Shown: piece by piece, positions 22,841-29,942 of the stretch
How positions within the stretch are numbered: position 1 is the stretch's first letter
Layout: each line of letters begins with the position of its first letter
NCBI GenBank assembly: GCA_016933175.1
Contig: JAFGBK010000091.1
Coordinates: 1-55,921, forward strand
Length of the DNA: 55,921 bases
Reading direction: 5' to 3'
Source of the DNA: Candidatus Krumholzibacteriota bacterium
GTDB lineage: Bacteria > Krumholzibacteriota > Krumholzibacteriia > JACNKJ01
The notes under the pieces: generated by a model
Database searches by the model: none
Told to the model about the DNA's origin: nothing
What the model saw: only the letters and a program-made list of their open reading frames with translations
Position numbers and translations under genes: made by a program

Positions 22841-25018
22841 TCAGAGCAGGGCCAGTCCCGCCAGGGCCAGCAGGCCCATGCCGGCGGCCGCGCCGGCCAG
22901 GCCGAGGACGGGCGCCAGCGCCAGTCCGGCGGCCAAGGCGCCCAGGCAGCCGCCGGCCAGGTCGGCCGCGTAGAGCGGCGCCACCAGGGGCACCTGGGCG
23001 GGCCGGCGGCGCAGGCTCGCGTAGGCGAAGAGGGCGGCGGTGAGGCCGCCGGCCATGGCGACGGCCGCCAGCGAGACGGCCAGCGGGGCGGGTCCGCCAG
23101 ACTCGAAGCGCCACGCCAGCCCGAAGGCCAGGGCGGCGAAGGCGGCGAGGGCCAGGGCGCCGGCCGTGGGCCGGGGACCGTCCCGCCACGTGGCCACCCG
23201 CTGCATCCCCCAGGCGCCCAGGGCCAGCCCGCCCATGAAGGCCATGAGCAGCAGACCCAGGTCCTGGAACAGCACGCCGCTGCGCGTCTGGTAGTCCAGG
23301 ATCAGCAGGTTCTCCAGGACCATGCCCAGCAGGCCGGCCAGGGCCGCCAGCAGCGCGCGGCGTGCTCCCTCGCGCCGCCTGAGCAGCAGGAAGGCCGGCG
23401 CCGCGAGGAGCCACAGGAGCTGCCGGGGGCTGGCCGGGCCGGGAACGCGGGCCAGCCCGTCCAGCTCCAGGGCGGCCAGGCGCGGGAAGAAGTGCGAGAG
23501 CCAGACGAGCTGCGTGTAGCTGTGGCAGACCGGCCGCGCGTCGCGGTTCACGGGCGCATGCGTGGCGGCCAGGCGCGCCTCGGCCTGGCGCCGGCGGTCG
23601 TCCGTGAAGCGCCAGCGCAGCCAGGCGGGGCACACGAGCCGCCCGGTGGCGCCGCGCGCCTCCCAGCGGCGGACCAGCACCTCCGGGTCGCCGGGCAGGG
23701 GCCGGCGCGAGGCGAGCAGGAGACTCTCCGCGCTTGGCAGGACGGTCACGTGATCGAAGACCGCCGCCAGGGCGCCGGCGACGCTGCCCACGCGCCCCGC
23801 CTGCAGAGGCGTCCAGAGGTTCTCGTCCGTGGGCAGGCGCAGGGCGAGGATGCCGCTGTCGGCCAGGCGCGCCGCGCAGAGGGCGAAGAACTCGCGCGTG
23901 TAGGCGCGGTTGCTCAGGCCCGTGGCCGGCTCGGGCATGCCGATCAGGATGAGGTCGTAGAGGCCGTCCGCGGACGGCGCGGCCAGGAAGCGGCGGGGGT
24001 CCGCCGCGACGAGCCGAACGGCGGGATGGCCAAGGGCGCGTCTCGCGGCCTCGCCGAGGAAGGGGCGCACCGTGGCCAGGCGCAGGGTGTCCAGCTCCAC
24101 CGCGTCCACCCGCTCCGGCGCGTGCTCGAGCAGCTCGCCGAGGAGGCCCTCGGCCACGCCGCCCAGCACGAGGACGCGCCACGGCGCCGGGTGCATCAGG
24201 GCCGCCAGGTGGACGAAGGCCTCGGTGTCGGGGCTCTCCGTCGCGGCGGCCAGGGCGTCGTTCTCGAAGATGACGGCCTGGCCGAGGCGGCGCTCCACGG
24301 TGACGCGGCCGTAGGGCGTGTCCCGCGTGGCCACCAGGTCGGGATGGGTCCAGCGGGTGAGGGCGCGGTCCAGGGTCGGCGCGGCGGCGAGGGCCGCCAG
24401 GCCGGCCGCCAGGATGGCCGCGGCGACGGCGCGCAGGCGGCGCGGAGCGCCGAAGGCCAGGGCGCCCGCCGCTGCGGGAACCGAACCCAGCAGCAGGATG
24501 GCCAGGTTGCTGGCGCCGGCGCGCAGCAGCAGCGTGGCGGCCAATCCCCCCAGCACGCCGCCGGCGCTCTCCACGGCGTAGGCGCCGGCCAGGCGGCCGC
24601 CCTCCCCCACGGCCCGCCGCGCGGCCGCGCGGAAGAGGAGGCCGGCCAGCAGGCCGGCCGGCAGCAGGGCCAGGGCCAGGGACGCCAGCTGCACGGGGAA
24701 GTCGAGGTAGGCGCCGGGCACCGGGGCGAACAGGGGCCGCACGGCGCGGGCGAACACGGCGCTGGCGGGCAGGGTCAGGGCCCAGGCCGCCAGCAGCCAT
24801 TCCAGGCGATCGCACGACGCCGGACGGGCCGGACGCTCCTCGCCGCGGCGGCCCAGGAGCGCGCCCAGCGCCGTCCACAGGAGCCACAGTCCCAGCCCCA
24901 GCAGGACGATGAGCTCGCTGCCGTAGAAGGTGACGGTCAGCTCGCGCAGGAGGGCCGTCTGCCCGAGCAGGGTGAGCGACCCGACGAGGACCAGGGCCAG
25001 GGCGCTGGCGGCCCTCAC
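22841..25018 (-). CDS. Membrane-fused spermidine-synthase-like protein
   Basis: 725 residues: an N-terminal block of about seven membrane helices starting VGSLTLLGQTALLRELTVTFYGSELI, a Rossmann methyltransferase-like domain (about 215-440), then more helices with PAQVPLVAPLYAADLAGGCLGALAAG. The middle has VLVLGGVAEGLLGELL (SAM-binding-like loop), DPRRFLAAP and MPEPATGLSNRAYTREFFALC, as in fused MFS/spermidine synthases; the catalytic DxxDP of true SpeE is replaced by GMPEP, so polyamine synthesis is doubtful. The GTG start at 25018 overlaps the TGA of the Memo-AMMECR1 gene as GTGA, implying translational coupling and a shared pathway. Confidence 0.8.
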   Translation of the reverse strand: MRAASALALVLVGSLTLLGQTALLRELTVTFYGSELIVLLGLGLWLLWTALGALLGRRGEERPARPASCDRLEWLLAAWALTLPASAVFARAVRPLFAPVPGAYLDFPVQLASLALALLPAGLLAGLLFRAAARRAVGEGGRLAGAYAVESAGGVLGGLAATLLLRAGASNLAILLLGSVPAAAGALAFGAPRRLRAVAAAILAAGLAALAAAPTLDRALTRWTHPDLVATRDTPYGRVTVERRLGQAVIFENDALAAATESPDTEAFVHLAALMHPAPWRVLVLGGVAEGLLGELLEHAPERVDAVELDTLRLATVRPFLGEAARRALGHPAVRLVAADPRRFLAAPSADGLYDLILIGMPEPATGLSNRAYTREFFALCAARLADSGILALRLPTDENLWTPLQAGRVGSVAGALAAVFDHVTVLPSAESLLLASRRPLPGDPEVLVRRWEARGATGRLVCPAWLRWRFTDDRRRQAEARLAATHAPVNRDARPVCHSYTQLVWLSHFFPRLAALELDGLARVPGPASPRQLLWLLAAPAFLLLRRREGARRALLAALAGLLGMVLENLLILDYQTRSGVLFQDLGLLLMAFMGGLALGAWGMQRVATWRDGPRPTAGALALAAFAALAFGLAWRFESGGPAPLAVSLAAVAMAGGLTAALFAYASLRRRPAQVPLVAPLYAADLAGGCLGALAAGLALAPVLGLAGAAAGMGLLALAGLALL

Positions 25019-26739
25019 TCGCCCTTCCCGCTCTCGCCGAAGACCTCGGCCTGGAAGGTCTGGAAGCGGGCGCCGCGGCGCCAGGCGTCCGCGTCCAGGC
25101 CGGCCTTCTCCGCCAGGTGGGAGAGGGTCTCCTCCAGGGTCCAGCCCTGCTCGGGCGCCACCTGGGGCAGGTAGACGGCGCGGCGCCCGCCCTTCTCCAG
25201 GACGATGCCGTCGCGTCCCAGGACGATGTCGCCGGGTCCGTCCACGGGCCGCATGGGCGTGAGCAGGGAGATGCTGATGGTCAGTCCGTCCAGCTCGTCC
25301 GCCGTGACAGGCGGGAAGCGGCGGTCCTCGAAGGCGGCCTGCAGGGCCGCGCGGCCGACGCTCTGGGCCACGGGCAGGTCCTCGGCCATGTAGCCGATGC
25401 AGCCGCGCAGGCGGCCGTGGTCCTCGAGGGTCACGAAGACGCCGCGCCCCGCGGCCAGGCAGGGCGGCAGGCTGCGGGGCAGGGGCGCGGTGCCGGTCTC
25501 CAGGTAGCGGCGGATGCAGGAGCGGGCGAAGCCCAGGAGCCAGCGCCGCTCGTCCGCACCCAGGGCCGCGGCGCCCGGCGTGGCGGCGGCGCCGTCCTCG
25601 GCCGTCACGGCCGGCCGGGGCCGCGGCAGTTCGCTGATCCGCTCGCCATACGCCATGCCATCCTCGCCGCTGGGTCCGGCGCCGAGCGCCGCGCCGCGCG
25701 ACAGGGGCTGCATGGGCACGGCGCCCTTGCCCTCCAGCTCGGCCAGGGGCGCCAGGAGGCCGACATCGCCGGGCCCCGCGCCGGCCGTCACCGCCAGGGC
25801 TCCGTAACCCACGCAGCGCCCGCGGTCGCCCAGCAGCGCGTGGCCCGAGTTGGCGTAGCTGAGCACCTCGGCCCGCTTGGCGCCGCGCGCTGCCGCCCAT
25901 GCCAGCATGGCCAGGGCGGGCGCCTCGCCGCAGGCGCAGGTCGACACGGCCGGCGCGGCGCGCCGGCCCTCCCGCAGGGCGGCGCGGAAGCGCTCGGGAT
26001 CGAGGGAGGCCAGGGCGCGCAGCGTGCAGCAATCCACACGGAAGGCGTCCTCGTAGGCGGGATAGTGGGAGAGGTCGGAGCTGGCCACCACCAGGGCCGA
26101 GCGCCCGGCGAGGACCGCGTCCAGGGCGCGGCCCAGGCGCGCGCAGAGATCGGGATCGGCGTCCCCCACCACGGCCAGCAGGTACTCGGCCCCGGGGAAG
26201 AGCACCTGGGCGAAGGGAAGCTGCACCTCCACCGAGTGCTCGCGCTCGTGGACCGCGCGGCGGAAGGTGAAGGCCGGATCGCGCGCGGCGAGGGCGCGGG
26301 CCGCGCCGGCGTCCACGCGGGCCACGCCCAGGGGCGTGCGATAGCCGCCGTCGGGCCAGATGGAGACGCCCGTGAAGCCCGGGTCCGTGTGGTTGGTGCC
26401 CAGGATGACGATGATCTCGTAGTCGTGCCCCGCGGCGCGGGCCCAGGCGTCGGCCGCCACCTGGCCCGAGTAGATCCAGCCCGCGTGCGGCGCCAGGAGG
26501 CACAGGGGGGCCTCGCCCGCGCCGGGGACGGCATCGGCCAGGAAGGCGCGGACGGCCGCCTCGGCGCGCCCGGCCTCGGCCGGGTAGAAGCGCCCGGCCA
26601 CGGCGGGCGGACGGACGCCCGCCGTCTCCGCCCGGGCCGGCACGGGGCCGCGGCTTCCGCCCAGGGCCAGGGCCGCGACGGCCATGAAGCCGGCGGCGCG
26701 GCGGGCCGCCTGCATCAGGTCCGGATGCACGGATGGCAT
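25015..26739 (-). CDS. Memo-AMMECR1 fusion (AmmeMemoRadiSam proteins B and A) with RR signal
   Basis: 574 residues. Residues 1-37 look like an export signal: AARRAAGFMAVAALALGG (Arg13-Arg14, weakly Tat-like) ending in an AxA site (Ala35-Arg-Ala37). Memo follows (about 41-330), a LigB-dioxygenase-superfamily fold with its metal-ligand-type residues His85 (PHAGWIYSG), His117 (GTNHTDPGF), His225 (SSDLSHYP) and Cys268/270. After a linker, AMMECR1 (about 390-570) contains the invariant LRGCIG motif. Function of both domains is unsolved; they co-occur with a dedicated radical SAM enzyme, encoded here 17 nt upstream. GAGGAG precedes the ATG at 26739. Export of these domains is the odd feature. Confidence 0.9.
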   Translation of the reverse strand: MPSVHPDLMQAARRAAGFMAVAALALGGSRGPVPARAETAGVRPPAVAGRFYPAEAGRAEAAVRAFLADAVPGAGEAPLCLLAPHAGWIYSGQVAADAWARAAGHDYEIIVILGTNHTDPGFTGVSIWPDGGYRTPLGVARVDAGAARALAARDPAFTFRRAVHEREHSVEVQLPFAQVLFPGAEYLLAVVGDADPDLCARLGRALDAVLAGRSALVVASSDLSHYPAYEDAFRVDCCTLRALASLDPERFRAALREGRRAAPAVSTCACGEAPALAMLAWAAARGAKRAEVLSYANSGHALLGDRGRCVGYGALAVTAGAGPGDVGLLAPLAELEGKGAVPMQPLSRGAALGAGPSGEDGMAYGERISELPRPRPAVTAEDGAAATPGAAALGADERRWLLGFARSCIRRYLETGTAPLPRSLPPCLAAGRGVFVTLEDHGRLRGCIGYMAEDLPVAQSVGRAALQAAFEDRRFPPVTADELDGLTISISLLTPMRPVDGPGDIVLGRDGIVLEKGGRRAVYLPQVAPEQGWTLEETLSHLAEKAGLDADAWRRGARFQTFQAEVFGESGKGE

Positions 26740-26756
26740 GGCAGGCTCCTCGCGTT

Positions 26757-28025
26757 TCAGTTCCAGACGCCGGTGATGGGCGCGCCGCAGCAGGCGCAGC
26801 GCCCGGCGTCCAGGTGACGCGCCGTGACGAAGAAGCCCTGGCGCTCGATGACGATCTTCCCGCAGGCCGGACAGTAGGTGTGGTTGCCCGCGTGGCCCGG
26901 CACGTTGCCCACGAAGGCGTAGCGCAGCCCGGCGTCCATGGCGATGGCGCGGGCCCGCTCGAGGGTGGCCACGGGCGTGGGCGGCAGGTTGCGGAGCTGG
27001 TGGTCCGGGTGGAAGCGGGTGAAGTGCACGGGCACGTCGGGGCCCACCTCGCCGGCCACCCACTCGGCGAGGCCCCGCAGGGCGGCGTCGGAGTCGTTGA
27101 GGGTCGGCACGACCAGGTTCACCAGCTCCAGGTGGGTGCCGCTGGCGGCCACCTGCCGGATGCTGCGCAGCACCGGCGCCAGCTCGGCGCCGCAGACGCG
27201 CCGGTAGAAGCCGGGGTCGAAGCCCTTGAGGTCGATCTTGATGGCGTCGAGTGCCCCGCACAGCTCGCCCAGGGGCGACTCGGCCGTGATGCCGCAGCTG
27301 ACCATCACGCAGCGCAGGCCCTCCTGCCGCGCCAGGCGGGCGATGTCCACCATGTACTCGGCGAAGACCGTGGGCTCGTTGTAGGTGAAGGCGATCACCG
27401 GCGCCTCGCGGCCGGCGGCGTCCGCCGCGATGCGGGCGGGCGGCACGTAGGGAACGTCGTAGTCCTCGGGATCCGCCTGGGAGATCTGCCAGTTCTGGCA
27501 GAAGCGGCAGCGCAGGGGGCAGCCGGCCGTGGCCAGCGAGTAGGCGGTTGCGCCGGGCAGGAAGTGGTAGAAGGGCTTCTTCTCGATGGGATCCAGGTGC
27601 AGCGACAGGGGCCGGCCGTAGACGAGGCTGACCAGCCGCCCGCCCAGGTTGAGGCGGGCACGGCAACGGCCCCGCTCGCCCTCGGCCAGGAGGCAGCGCT
27701 GCGCGCACAGGAGGCAGCGTACGAGGCCCTCCTCGTGGACGTAGCCGCCGGGATCGGCGGGAACACCGGCGTCGTGGCAGGCCAGGCAGTCGGCGACGCC
27801 CCCGGCCTCCGGGACGCCCACCCACCAGCGGGCCTCGGGGGCGGTCTTGAGCAACTCGACCAGATTGCCGCCCTCGGCGGCCGCGGCATCGAGGGGGCCG
27901 GCGGCGTCCACCAGAAGGCGGGCCGCCTCGGGCCGCGCCAGGAGCCAGGCGCCGGCGGCGGCGCCGAGGCCGCCCCAGGCGAGCAGGCGCAGGATGTCGC
28001 GGCGTGTGGGTCGGTAATCGCTCAT
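26757..28025 (-). CDS. AmmeMemoRadiSam-system radical SAM enzyme with Tat leader and CxxCH
   Basis: 422 residues. The N-terminus PTRRDILRLLAWGGLGAAAG is a clear twin-arginine leader (Arg8-Arg9). The radical SAM cluster motif is Cys169-x3-Cys173-x2-Cys176 in GCPLRCRFCQNW, preceded by the family's cysteine set Cys104, 107, 111 and 121 and DPIEKKPFYHFLPG, which identify the PflA-like AmmeMemoRadiSam subfamily. An additional CLACH at 80-84 matches a c-type heme site, and the C-terminus has a zinc-ribbon-like set (Cys385/388, Cys410/413). No strong Shine-Dalgarno; promoter at 28071-28098. First gene of the module. Substrate is unknown. Confidence 0.9.
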   Translation of the reverse strand: MSDYRPTRRDILRLLAWGGLGAAAGAWLLARPEAARLLVDAAGPLDAAAAEGGNLVELLKTAPEARWWVGVPEAGGVADCLACHDAGVPADPGGYVHEEGLVRCLLCAQRCLLAEGERGRCRARLNLGGRLVSLVYGRPLSLHLDPIEKKPFYHFLPGATAYSLATAGCPLRCRFCQNWQISQADPEDYDVPYVPPARIAADAAGREAPVIAFTYNEPTVFAEYMVDIARLARQEGLRCVMVSCGITAESPLGELCGALDAIKIDLKGFDPGFYRRVCGAELAPVLRSIRQVAASGTHLELVNLVVPTLNDSDAALRGLAEWVAGEVGPDVPVHFTRFHPDHQLRNLPPTPVATLERARAIAMDAGLRYAFVGNVPGHAGNHTYCPACGKIVIERQGFFVTARHLDAGRCACCGAPITGVWN

Positions 28026-28070
28026 GGCGGCGGCGGGTCGGCCCGGCGCGGTCCGCGTCCCGCCACGGAG

Positions 28071-28098
28071 AGTCTACACCCTGTGGGCCGCGGGGCAA
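28071..28098 (-). promoter_or_regulatory. Promoter of the AmmeMemoRadiSam module
   Basis: On the minus strand TTGCCC (28098-28093), 16-nt spacer and TAGACT (28076-28071), about 45 nt before the radical SAM start. Confidence 0.42.
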
Positions 28099-28117
28099 CC
28101 GCGTTTCCGCGCGGCCC
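28085..28117 (-). terminator. Terminator-like hairpin after the methyltransferase
   Basis: Perfect 8-bp arms GGGCCGCG (28085-28092) and CGCGGCCC (28110-28117), 17-nt loop, starting 17 nt beyond the methyltransferase stop. It encloses the -35 box of the next promoter, so it may serve either or neither purpose. Confidence 0.35.
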
Positions 28118-28133
28118 GCTCCGGCGGGCACGT

Positions 28134-28997
28134 CTAGGGCTTGATTCCCGCCACGCAGAACTCGTTGCCGAAGCGACGCGCCAGGGGCAAGCAGTGGTTC
28201 AGGGGCTGGACCAGGAACCGCCACAGCCACAGCGGCGTGGAGGACTGGCCCGGCACGAAGCCCACTGCCTCGCCGATGCGGAAACCCGCTTCGCGCATTC
28301 CCGCGGTCAGCTCGGGAATCGTCAGGATGCGCTCGTCGGCGTAGGGAATGGGCTCGCCCGTGTGCGGGTGAGGGAAGGTCTTGATCAGCGGGCCCTCGCG
28401 CAGGGCCTCGACCTGGGCCCGCGTCCGCGGCCGCTCGGCGTTGGGATCGGTGACCACCAGCTCGCCGCCCGGCCTCAGGGCGCGATGCGCCCAGGCGTAG
28501 AACTCCGGCAGGGGGTGGATGTGGCTGATGGCCTCCTTGACCCAGACGTAGTCGAACTCCCCGTCGAAGCTCAGGTCGAAGAGGTTCTCGTGGCGGAAGT
28601 CGATCCTCAGCTCGCGGCCGACCTCGCGCGACCAGCGGTCGCGCCGAGCGGCTGCCAGATGCAGCCGCTGCTGCTTCAGGTCGATGCCGACCACCTCCGC
28701 GCCCAGGAGCGCGAAGAGCAGGTCCTCGGAGCCGGAGCCGCAGCCGCAGTCGAGGACGCGCGCGGATGCACGGACGGCCAGCCGCTCGGCCATGAAACGC
28801 TCTCGCGTGCGGGCGTAGCGCCGGAGCCGGTGGACGGGATCCCGGTCGAACTCCCGCATCGCGCTGCCGTAGTACCTGGCCAGCTCGCCGCCCAGCTCCT
28901 CGCCGTAGAGGGCGACGGCGCGGCGCACCTCCTCGAAGACCTCGCCCCGGAACCAGGTGAGGTAGTCGAAGAGGTTCGCCGTGGTGGGCTCGGTCAT
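28134..28997 (-). CDS. SAM-dependent class I methyltransferase
   Basis: 287 residues. VLDCGCGSGSEDLLFALLGAEVVGID gives motif I and the acidic residue after beta-2; FDYVWVKEAISHIHPL and LRPGGELVVTDPN are motifs II-III. The N-terminal region (FDYLTWFRGEVFEEVRRAVALYGEEL) is helical and the C-terminus carries a hydrophobic LWLWRFLVQPLNHC stretch. It is a small-molecule-type methyltransferase of unknown substrate. The ATG at 28997 has GGAGGAG 5-6 nt upstream. Although next to the AmmeMemoRadiSam genes, a hairpin and promoter separate them, so a joint function is only possible. Confidence 0.82.
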   Translation of the reverse strand: MTEPTTANLFDYLTWFRGEVFEEVRRAVALYGEELGGELARYYGSAMREFDRDPVHRLRRYARTRERFMAERLAVRASARVLDCGCGSGSEDLLFALLGAEVVGIDLKQQRLHLAAARRDRWSREVGRELRIDFRHENLFDLSFDGEFDYVWVKEAISHIHPLPEFYAWAHRALRPGGELVVTDPNAERPRTRAQVEALREGPLIKTFPHPHTGEPIPYADERILTIPELTAGMREAGFRIGEAVGFVPGQSSTPLWLWRFLVQPLNHCLPLARRFGNEFCVAGIKP

Positions 28998-29032
28998 GCG
29001 CGCTCCTCCGTCCATTGGGCCACTGGTCCAGA

Positions 29033-29670
29033 CTAATGCCGGACCGCCGGCCGCGCAAGCCCGGCCGCCCGCTGCCGAAGGCGCGGGCCCGGCGCCCGGC
29101 GATGTCGAAGACGGCCAGCCGGACCGTCATCCCCTCGGGCAGGGTGAAGCGGATCCGGGTCAGTTCCTCCGGCAGCACCGGATTCGGACAGCAGGGCAGC
29201 AGGTCGTAGTGGATCGGCGGGCCCGCGGCGCTGTCGCGCGACGCGCAGTTCCAGTCCTCGCTGTCCGCGATGCCCAGGGAGTCGCCGTTCTCGTCCAGCC
29301 CGGTCACGCCGTGCAGGTCGTGGCGCCGGTGGACGAAGGCGGCGTGCGGCTCGAATCCGGTGGAGTCGGCCAGGACGCCACCCCAGCCGTAGCAGTCAGG
29401 CCGCGGATCCCCGGCCTGGAAGGGCCCGAAATGGACCCAGGGCAGGTCGGGCGCCGCGTCGAGGGGCTCGCCGGGGCCCAGCTGGACGAGGCTGCCCGCG
29501 GCGCGTGTGAACTGCCAGAAGGCGGCGAACTCCGCCTCGCTCAGGGAACGGCCGAAGTGGGGCCAGCTCTCCCCCAGCGGGATCTCGATCACCGTGGGCG
29601 CGGTGGGGTCGCTGCTCACCGTGTGCAGCGCGCCCTCCGCGTCGCGCAGCTCCCAGACGAGGCTCGCCAT
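29033..29670 (-). pseudogene. Remnant of a secreted protein with truncated sorting tail
   Basis: A minus-strand segment from about 29670 reads as an acidic protein (MASLVWELRDAEGALHTV, FEPHAAFVHRRHDLHGVTGLDENGD) and then enters the same tail as the five secreted proteins of the window: CCPNPVLPEELTRIRFTLPE and VRLAVFDIAGRRARAF. There it stops matching: WDGRD, SGVYL and the LL-K/R end are absent. The frame simply stays open into the methyltransferase gene, while a different frame meets TAG at 29033-29035. There is also no signal peptide or ribosome-binding site at the other end. I read it as a degraded gene; an intact but atypical protein is possible. Confidence 0.5.
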
Positions 29671-29874
29671 GGCGATGGGATCCAGGGCGAGACAGAAGGG
29701 GTGTCGGAGATCAGGGAGTGCAGCGAATCCGCAACGGCGCAGGCAAGCCGCGCGGGATGCGAGAGCCGGAGGCGCGTCGCGGCAATGCACTGTCCGCACC
29801 CGGACGGCCGGCGCGGGAACGCGGCACTCCGAAGCGCTGCCCGCTCCCGGACACCCTGCGGGAAGCCTGGAGTG

Positions 29875-29903
29875 CTTTTTACAATTTTGGCATGTGTTAT
29901 ACT
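29875..29903 (+). promoter_or_regulatory. Extended -10 promoter of the subtilase gene
   Basis: TGTTATACT (29895-29903) is an extended -10 box (TG-n-TATACT) in the most AT-rich patch nearby. TTTACA (29878-29883) is only 14 nt before it and CTTTTT (29875-29880) 17 nt before it, so the -35 contribution is weak, as usual for extended -10 promoters. The gene begins 40 nt downstream with AGGAGG. Confidence 0.6.
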
Positions 29904-29942
29904 GGAATCACGCCCCTTCGATCGCCCTCCAGGAGGTACGCC

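Noticed and set aside
20318..25174. Plus-strand open frame of about 1600 codons
   Set aside because: Same reason: antisense shadow of the alcohol dehydrogenase, thioesterase and membrane spermidine-synthase-like genes; no recognisable domain.
25015..29799. Single open frame running from the remnant at 29.7 kb through the methyltransferase, radical SAM and Memo-AMMECR1 regions, suggesting a giant fusion
   Set aside because: Only the last 574 codons match Memo-AMMECR1, which has its own ribosome-binding site at 26740-26756. The stretch before it is the shadow of two genes in other frames.
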